Shown: one piece after another, positions 19,564 to 24,649 of the stretch
Numbering within the stretch: position 1 is the stretch's first letter
How the letters are laid out: every line of letters begins with the position of its first letter
DNA from: Gnetum montanum
Taxonomy: Eukaryota > Streptophyta > Gnetopsida > Gnetales > Gnetaceae
Assembly (NCBI GenBank): GCA_015680685.1
Contig: MNCI01026623.1
Coordinates: forward strand, 171,857-196,505
Direction: 5' to 3'
DNA: 24,649 nt
Notes under the pieces: generated by a model
What the model saw: the letters and a program-made list of their open reading frames with translations, nothing else
Database searches by the model: none
What the model was told of the DNA's origin: nothing
Translations under genes and position numbers: made by a program

Positions 19564-21132
19564 TGAAACACCCCAAAATTTGAAGACATCCTTACTTCAC
19601 CAAGTCTTTGCAATTCACACAACCTTATGGTAGTTCTTTAGGAGATGGATGCTTTGATTTTTAGACTGTCTGCTTCAGCAAGTTTTGTAAGTCAAGGAGT
19701 CTTGCTATGCTACACTAGGTTGTGTAGCATAGCAAAATCCAAAAGATGTTTGCAAAAGTACAATTCTATGCTATGATGTGCTACACAACGTAGCACAATG
19801 TAGCAAAAGCTAGACAACTAGTTCCCTCACCTAACTTCAAGTCGTTCCACAATGTCTCCTTTCATCAGAAAGGAAAACATGGAAAAATTAAGTCATGTTT
19901 ATTGCTATGCTACATTAAGCTGCAAGGCACAGCAAGGAATAACAATTCTATAAAAGTGAAAGAAGGCATCTCAAAGGGTGGGATCAGCAAGTTCGTAAGT
20001 TTCGTAGTGAAAAAGGTAAAGTTTGTAGATTGGTAGCATTTTTGCAACTAAGGATAGCTGTTATGCTATGATACGCTACATAGAGTAGCATAGCATAGAA
20101 AATCTACGACTAGTAGTCACAACACTATGAAGGTTCACAACACATGTAGTGGGACACACTGTAGATTTTCTGCTTCAAACTGATGGTTACGCTACGTAGT
20201 GTAGCACAACGTAACAAAATACTACGCCATGCCAAACATGCTACGCTATAAAGCATGAAAAGATGTGGTGAGAAGTTACACAACATTAATGCATCTCACC
20301 TAATTGCATTGTTTCTCTGATAGTGTAATTACAATGTGGTAGGTTTGTAATTATAGTGTGGTAGGCTTGCCCAACAGTCATGCAAGCATATGCACTATAG
20401 ACAAGTCAGCATAGGCCTAAGGCATGTGGTGTTCAAATGGCATCTTTTGCGCATCCTTGGTACTATAAATACCCTAGTGAACAATGCTAAAAGGGCTTCT
20501 AGCACTCGGGCTCTCTTTTCGTGCTTTCGGTTCTGATTTCCTGAGTAGTCTAGTTGGCTAATGATTTTGTTGGTTGATAAGAAAGCAAGATAGCACCGTA
20601 ACCTCAAGCATTGTAAGCTTCCTATTTCAACATTGTAAACAATTAGAATTCTCAGTTGGCATTTTGTTGTGCTCTTTCCTACCACCTTGGTAGCACTTTA
20701 CATTGTTAATGCCTGAGTCTAAACACACAACTATCTTGCTCTACATGTCTTGGTTACCCTCGGGATCTCTGCACTTCCTATCTCTGTGCAACCAATTGTA
20801 TCCATCTTGACAGAGCAAAGTTGTAGCTCCGAAATGGTGCATTTTTCTAACTACATTTTACTTTTTCTCCTGCTTATTGTTCCATTTTATACTATTTTCT
20901 GCCTCTTTTACATTCAAGCATTACTTCGTGACATCAGTTTCATTTTCAAATCACATGTTGCAAAAGGTTATATAGACACTGACTAAGTCCCTATCTGATC
21001 GACCAGACCATTCAGGGTGCCCCATTTCCATCCCATCCAGCATGGCCCTCCCATGGAAACGAGGTCAAGACTGTCAGCGACCGATGACCCGTCAACGTTC
21101 TTTTCCAGCCGTCAATGTTTTTGGTCACTACA
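19564..21132 (+). repeat. 3' LTR of the inner element
   Basis: The 1,569-bp LTR starts TGAAACACCC and ends TCACTACA, matching 3151-4729 throughout, with mostly transition differences and small indels. The core promoter TATAAATACCCTA is at 20464. It is followed by the target duplication. Confidence 0.95.
20464..20476 (+). promoter_or_regulatory. TATA box of the 3' LTR
   Basis: TATAAATACCCTA matches the 5' LTR copy base for base. Confidence 0.65.
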
Positions 21133-21137
21133 GATGG
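21133..21137 (+). repeat. Target site duplication GATGG, right copy
   Basis: It follows the terminal CA of the 3' LTR and equals 3146-3150. Confidence 0.93.
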
Positions 21138-21191
21138 AAATGAATTGGCCAATCTAATCAACCATTCCTATCTAAAGTCATACTACATATA
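21138..21191 (+). pseudogene. Outer Ty3/gypsy element: integrase C-terminus, 3' piece
   Basis: Directly after the target duplication the sequence codes the last 17 residues of a gypsy integrase (NELANLINHSY, then a YYI end) and a TAA. It continues the frame left off at 3150 and matches the ending of the inner element's own pol near 18035-18080. Confidence 0.9.
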
Positions 21192-22217
21192 ATGCAAGTT
21201 TGTTTACATGTACAATAGTTGACATCAATATCCTTACAACCAAGGACAAGTAAGCTAACATGACCTTTCTCTATCTCTCTATTCAACATAGTAGATGAAT
21301 TGTAAAACTTTGTAATAACAATGATCTATGATGACCTAGTTCACTAATTATCATATATGGCCTCATGTATTATCATGTAATAACATGTTTTCTTCATTTT
21401 TTTCTTATTCTCTTAGAGTTGAAATTGTAGGATGATGCCTACAGTCATCACAAAGGTGCAACTCATCATAGAAGCAAGTTACCATGTCATCTTGATGCGT
21501 AAGATTTCATTAGCTTGTCATGTCATGCCAAGAGCACTTGTTTAACATCATTTCCATTACACCTCTTTGAGCCCAACCCTATAGCCTAATTATAACCTTT
21601 CTTATCCCAAACAAAAATTATGAACAATGTTTAACATTCATGTATTATGACCATGTGACATTCCCTTCATCATGCTTTGCCATTGAGTTCATTGAATGTA
21701 ATACATCTCATTCAATGGAAAAATGAAATCAAGCCTAGCCTTGGTAATGAGACCCAACGAAGGTTTCACCCTAAAAAAAAGGAAAAGTAAATTACCAAGA
21801 AGTTGAAAGACCAATGAAGACTAAAATAGAGATAAAAAACTCTAAAAATGCAAAGGATGGGGCCTAACAACCTAACAAACCTTGGAGCAAGATATTGGTC
21901 CCTTAAGAACATTACTGAGTAACCCTTATCTTGAAGACAAAAAGCACTATGATCTCATTGATCATGTGACATGTCAGTGCCATAACAATAACCATGATAT
22001 TAACATTTGGAAATCATTGTTAACCCCATGACCATTTTAGCATGACCTAACATAACATTTATCATGTATCATACCACTTATCACATCATCATAAGTACTC
22101 TTTAGCATGGTTCAACACTATTAAATCAAGCATGGAGAGGGAATGATGGTGATGGACCTACAGTCGTTTTTTTTGTTTTTTGTCAATATCTCTCAAGTCA
22201 ATTCTCAAAACATAAAC
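21192..22217 (+). other. Outer element 3' untranslated region, no recognised gene
   Basis: About 1 kb of AT-rich sequence between the outer pol stop and its polypurine tract, with no recognisable coding. A T-rich box at 22167-22181 and a TGTCAATATCTCTCAAGTCA segment correspond in position and wording to the T-rich box and TGTCAACATCCCTTGAGGCC segment before the inner polypurine tract. Confidence 0.7.
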
Positions 22218-22226
22218 AAAGAGAAG
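22218..22226 (+). other. Polypurine tract of the outer element
   Basis: AAAGAGAAG followed by CCAA, then TAAAACATCACC. The layout is the same as AAAGAGGGG CCAA TGAAACACCCC in the inner element. Confidence 0.75.
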
Positions 22227-22230
22227 CCAA

Positions 22231-23500
22231 TAAAACATCACCAAGAAATCTCATGTTGCAACTTTTAACCTTTACCTCATGAAACCCAAGGCTAGAATTT
22301 CATTATAAAATGTGAAGATTATAATCCATGAGATGAAATTTCACATACTTTAACTTTTGGGGCTGAAAAAATGCATCATAAGTTATCATAGCCTCGCTCC
22401 CAAAGTGAAAAAAGTCATGGCATGTCTATATTTTGGCTTGGGGAGGTTAAAAATGCCCTTTTGACTACCAACATTGGCATTTTCATGGGTTCTATCAAGG
22501 GTATGACCTTTACTATGCTACAAGCACCTATGCCCAATGTTGGAGGTTTGAATACCATTCTCCCAAGTATGGCTAGCATAGTTACCATAAGGCCAACATT
22601 GTCAGATCAAGGCAAAAATTGGAGTTGTTTGGGTTTCCATCTTTAGCAAATCTCAAAATTTCCCTAACAAATCTTACCATTGCACCTACAACTCTAGCAT
22701 TACTACTAAAGGGCCAACATGGGTGGGAGAAGCTAGCATGGATGAAAAATCCATTTACTATTTTTGGTAACTAACATGCTTTTAATGTCTTAGGGGTGCT
22801 AAAGCTTACCAAAAATAGTAGTTGCATTGGAATCAAACACCTACCACACCTACATGTGACATCAATCTATTAAAAATCATGGCAGAAGTTTATAACCAAA
22901 ATTTAGTAGTTGTATAACCTATATAAACCAACTCCAAACACCATGAAAAGGTTTCACCTCTTTTGAATTATTGAGCTTTTTGAACTTAGGACAAACAAAA
23001 AGCTTTTGAAGCAACTCTTGATTATGGAACCTGCAACAATTTTTCAACAACCTAGAGGTTTGTGGAAGACTTTTTGGAGCAATGCTAGGCTACTTGGGCA
23101 TCAAGACTCCCAACGTGATATCCCTCTTTGTGACAAAATTCCTTTGCATACCTTTTTCACCTTTGTGACTAACACTACCATATCTATATAAGGAATTAGC
23201 AAAGTATTTTAGTATTGAGAGTTGGGAAGTACCTAGATCATAAAGTTGACTATGCTTTGCAAGACTACCAACTTCAACAAGCTCCAAACTTCACCAAGGC
23301 AAATCCCTTATGCATCCAAGCATCACTTCTACACATTCTAAACTTTTTTTATTTACTATATTTTTACTATAATAGATTTTATAGTTCATTTATTGTGCAA
23401 GTTATCAATGTTTTATTTTGTGCATTATTTTATATCACATCTACACTATTTTTTTATCATTATTTTTATCAACATTTATATTCTTCAAGTCCTAAGATGA
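22231..23500 (+). repeat. 3' LTR of the outer element (end approximate)
   Basis: The start at 22231 is set by the polypurine tract and likeness to the inner LTR start, although TG has become TA. A TATATAAACC promoter-like site is at 22920. The right end cannot be fixed because no 5' partner is in the window. An end around 23500 is a guess from the inner LTR's proportions. Confidence 0.5.
22920..22929 (+). promoter_or_regulatory. TATA-like site in the outer LTR
   Basis: TATATAAACC lies about 690 bp into the presumed LTR, a position comparable to the inner LTR's TATA box. It is a single copy, so the support is positional only. Confidence 0.4.
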
Positions 23501-23519
23501 TCAACCAAAGCATCTAGGG

Positions 23520-23886
23520 CACCTTGGATACTCTTTCTTGGAGGCCCTTGGGATCCAAGATCAAAACTATTCCATGCCCATGATTTTGGTTTGTCCAATG
23601 ACCAGATTTTTTAGGTGCAACACATCTTCTCCCTATGGCTAACATCTTTCCCCACTCTAAGAAAGATCTTAACACCACTAGAAGGCTCCTCAAATAGATC
23701 ATAAACATGGACTTGTTGATGCTTAAAATTGTAGGAAGATTGTGAATGAAACAACACAAAAATTTCAGCAACACTTCTAGACAACTTCAGAGCCTCTGAA
23801 ATGGCTTCAAGCAGCCCACCATGGAGTAAGAAAGGTCCCCTTGGGACCCACAGATCACAACGGCAAGTGTCGGTGTCAAGAATCAT
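23520..23886 (-). pseudogene. Unrecognised protein-like minus-strand segment
   Basis: From 23886 on the minus strand a 91-codon frame reads MILDTDTCRCDLWVPRGPF, then SEALKLSRSVAEIFVLFHSQ and VHVYDLFEEPSSGVKIFL. Sequence of similar character continues one frame over (GLQERVSKVP near 23530). It looks like real coding sequence with one frame break, perhaps an exon, but I do not recognise the family. Its 5' end lies in the duplicated sequence beside the N at 23893, so the true start may be lost in the join. Confidence 0.4.
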
Positions 23887-23936
23887 CAGTTTNGCAGATC
23901 ACAACGGCAAGTGTCGGTGTCAAGAATCATCAGTTT
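23851..23936. repeat. 42-bp exact duplication around a single N
   Basis: CAGATCACAACGGCAAGTGT and the next 22 bases occur at 23851-23892 and again at 23895-23936, separated only by N and G. This is the pattern left when two overlapping contig ends are joined without merging. Confidence 0.9.
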
Positions 23937-23940
23937 CAAG

Positions 23941-24330
23941 GTCAAAAAGTGCAATTTTGGCTAAGTACACTATGTAGACGTTGCATAACGTAAGGATCAA
24001 CGTCACCAACTTTTGGAGCCCCAAAATTGAGTCAAAATAGACCGAAATCAAGCACAAGGACCCCCATGACCTTCACCAAGGTCCCCAGTAACTCCCAGCC
24101 TCTAGAAAATCAAGATTTGGGCCTCAAATATGCCATTTTGACTTGGTGACGCTGGGGTTACGTTTTCAGACGTTGCACAGCGTAAGGATCAGCGTCACCA
24201 ACTTTTAGAGCCCCAAAACTGAGCCAAAATGACTTGATTTCAAGTGTGCAAGTCATCCTCAGGGTCCACTATTGATAACTATGGGTCCCAGCCTTCAAAA
24301 ATTCCAGATTTCAGCTCAAAATTGAAAGTT
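23941..24330. repeat. 192-bp-period imperfect tandem repeat
   Basis: GACGTTGCATAACGTAAGGA at 23977 recurs as GACGTTGCACAGCGTAAGGA at 24169. Both are followed by TCAACGTCACCAACTTTT-like and GAGCCCCAAAA-like sequence, so about two units are present. Weaker echoes (GGTCACACTGCAGGTCACGC near 24340) may be part of a third. It is non-coding. Confidence 0.75.
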
Positions 24331-24603
24331 TTGGAGGTCACACTGCAGGTCACGCTGGGCAATCAAATTTCTCTTGTTGTACATTTTATTATAAATCCCA
24401 ATTTGTGGGCATGTCAAGCCCTCATGGTCTAAAACAACACAAAAAGAAAAAAATATAATTTTTCAAGCGAGCCGAAGCCAAAGATAATCCTTCTAAATTT
24501 TCTTTCTAAATTTTTATTGNGTCCAGATTTCAGCTCAAAATTGAAATTTTTGGAGGTCACACTGCAGGTCACGCTGGGCAATCAAATTTCTCTTGTTGTA
24601 CAT
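24303..24603. repeat. 82-bp near-exact copy bounded by two N gaps
   Basis: The 82 bp at 24303-24384 reappear at 24522-24603 with one difference. The second copy is almost the entire segment between the N at 24520 and the N at 24604. A small contig placed twice explains this better than a biological duplication. Confidence 0.88.
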
Positions 24604-24627
24604 NGTAGCCAAACCCTAGTCCAACCC

Positions 24628-24640
24628 TATAAATACCCTA
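24628..24640 (+). promoter_or_regulatory. TATAAATACCCTA, LTR-type core promoter motif
   Basis: These 13 bases are identical to the TATA region of both inner LTRs. The flanks differ. It suggests that the window ends within another LTR of a related family, but the sequence stops 9 bp later. Confidence 0.4.
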
Positions 24641-24649
24641 TCAATTCAC

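Larger units (their letters stand above)
3151..21132 (+). mobile_element. Full-length Tat-like Ty3/gypsy LTR retrotransposon carrying an antisense gene
   Basis: This is a complete element of 17,982 bp bounded by TG...CA LTRs and a perfect 5-bp target duplication. The internal order is PBS candidate, gag, aspartic protease, RT, RNase H, second (archaeal-type) RNase H, integrase, polypurine tract. The extra RNase H between the first one and integrase is the established hallmark of the plant Tat clade (Ogre, Retand, RIRE2 and relatives). Between protease and RT about 5.9 kb does not code on the plus strand. It holds a broken, intron-containing minus-strand gene flanked by repeats sharing TAAACTAGC. 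The LTRs differ at roughly 9-10% of sites where compared by hand, and all coding regions are broken, so the insertion is old and cannot move on its own. Confidence 0.95.

Noticed and set aside
19151-19633. 160-codon plus-strand ORF
   Set aside because: It crosses the polypurine tract and runs into the 3' LTR, and shows no domain. It is chance openness.
22422-22646. 74-codon ORF inside the outer LTR
   Set aside because: No domain, no coding-like neighbours, and it lies within LTR sequence.

Overview
The window looks like intergenic DNA from a large-genome land plant, probably a gymnosperm. That is an inference from plant-type LTR retrotransposons, a plant PPR pseudogene, strong point-mutation decay and nested insertions. 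No intact host gene, tRNA or rRNA was found. Every recognisable protein-coding sequence carries stops or frameshifts.

The dominant feature is one full-length, old Ty3/gypsy retrotransposon of the Tat-like (dual RNase H) type, at 3151-21132 (17,982 bp). Its two LTRs (3151-4729 and 19564-21132) start TG, end CA and are flanked by a perfect 5-bp target duplication, GATGG. Inside, in order, are a primer-binding-site candidate, a leader with a 164-bp-period duplication, gag (5187 to about 8048), an aspartic protease (about 8050-8728), a 5.9-kb interval with a gene on the opposite strand, then RT, RNase H, a second RNase H and integrase in one frame (14610-18080). After pol come tandem repeats (18091-18512), a 3' leader, a T-rich box and a polypurine tract. 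Pol has about 28 stops but no frameshift, so it decayed almost wholly by point substitution.

The most interesting part is 9689-13154 on the minus strand: an intron-containing, now broken gene between protease and RT. Its first clear exon encodes a degenerate FCP1/NIF-like (HAD-superfamily) phosphatase domain. Later exons encode an unrecognised conserved-looking domain, a glutamate-rich linker and a coiled coil. At two introns the canonical GT...AG ends keep the reading frame when removed. Because the introns are antisense to the element's genomic RNA, they could survive retrotransposition. This looks like a captured or long-resident antisense cargo gene.

The element sits inside the last codons of the integrase of a second, related element. 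The pieces of that outer element are 3014-3150 and 21138-21191, followed by its own 3' leader, T-rich box, polypurine tract (22218-22226) and 3' LTR start (22231).

The left flank (1-2950) holds an LTR-like AT-rich remnant, a Rab-type GTPase pseudogene (879-1100, minus) and a PPR pseudogene (1216-1853, minus). The right flank (about 23500-24649) holds an unrecognised minus-strand ORF, a 192-bp-period repeat, and three single-N gaps flanked by duplicated sequence that look like assembly joins.
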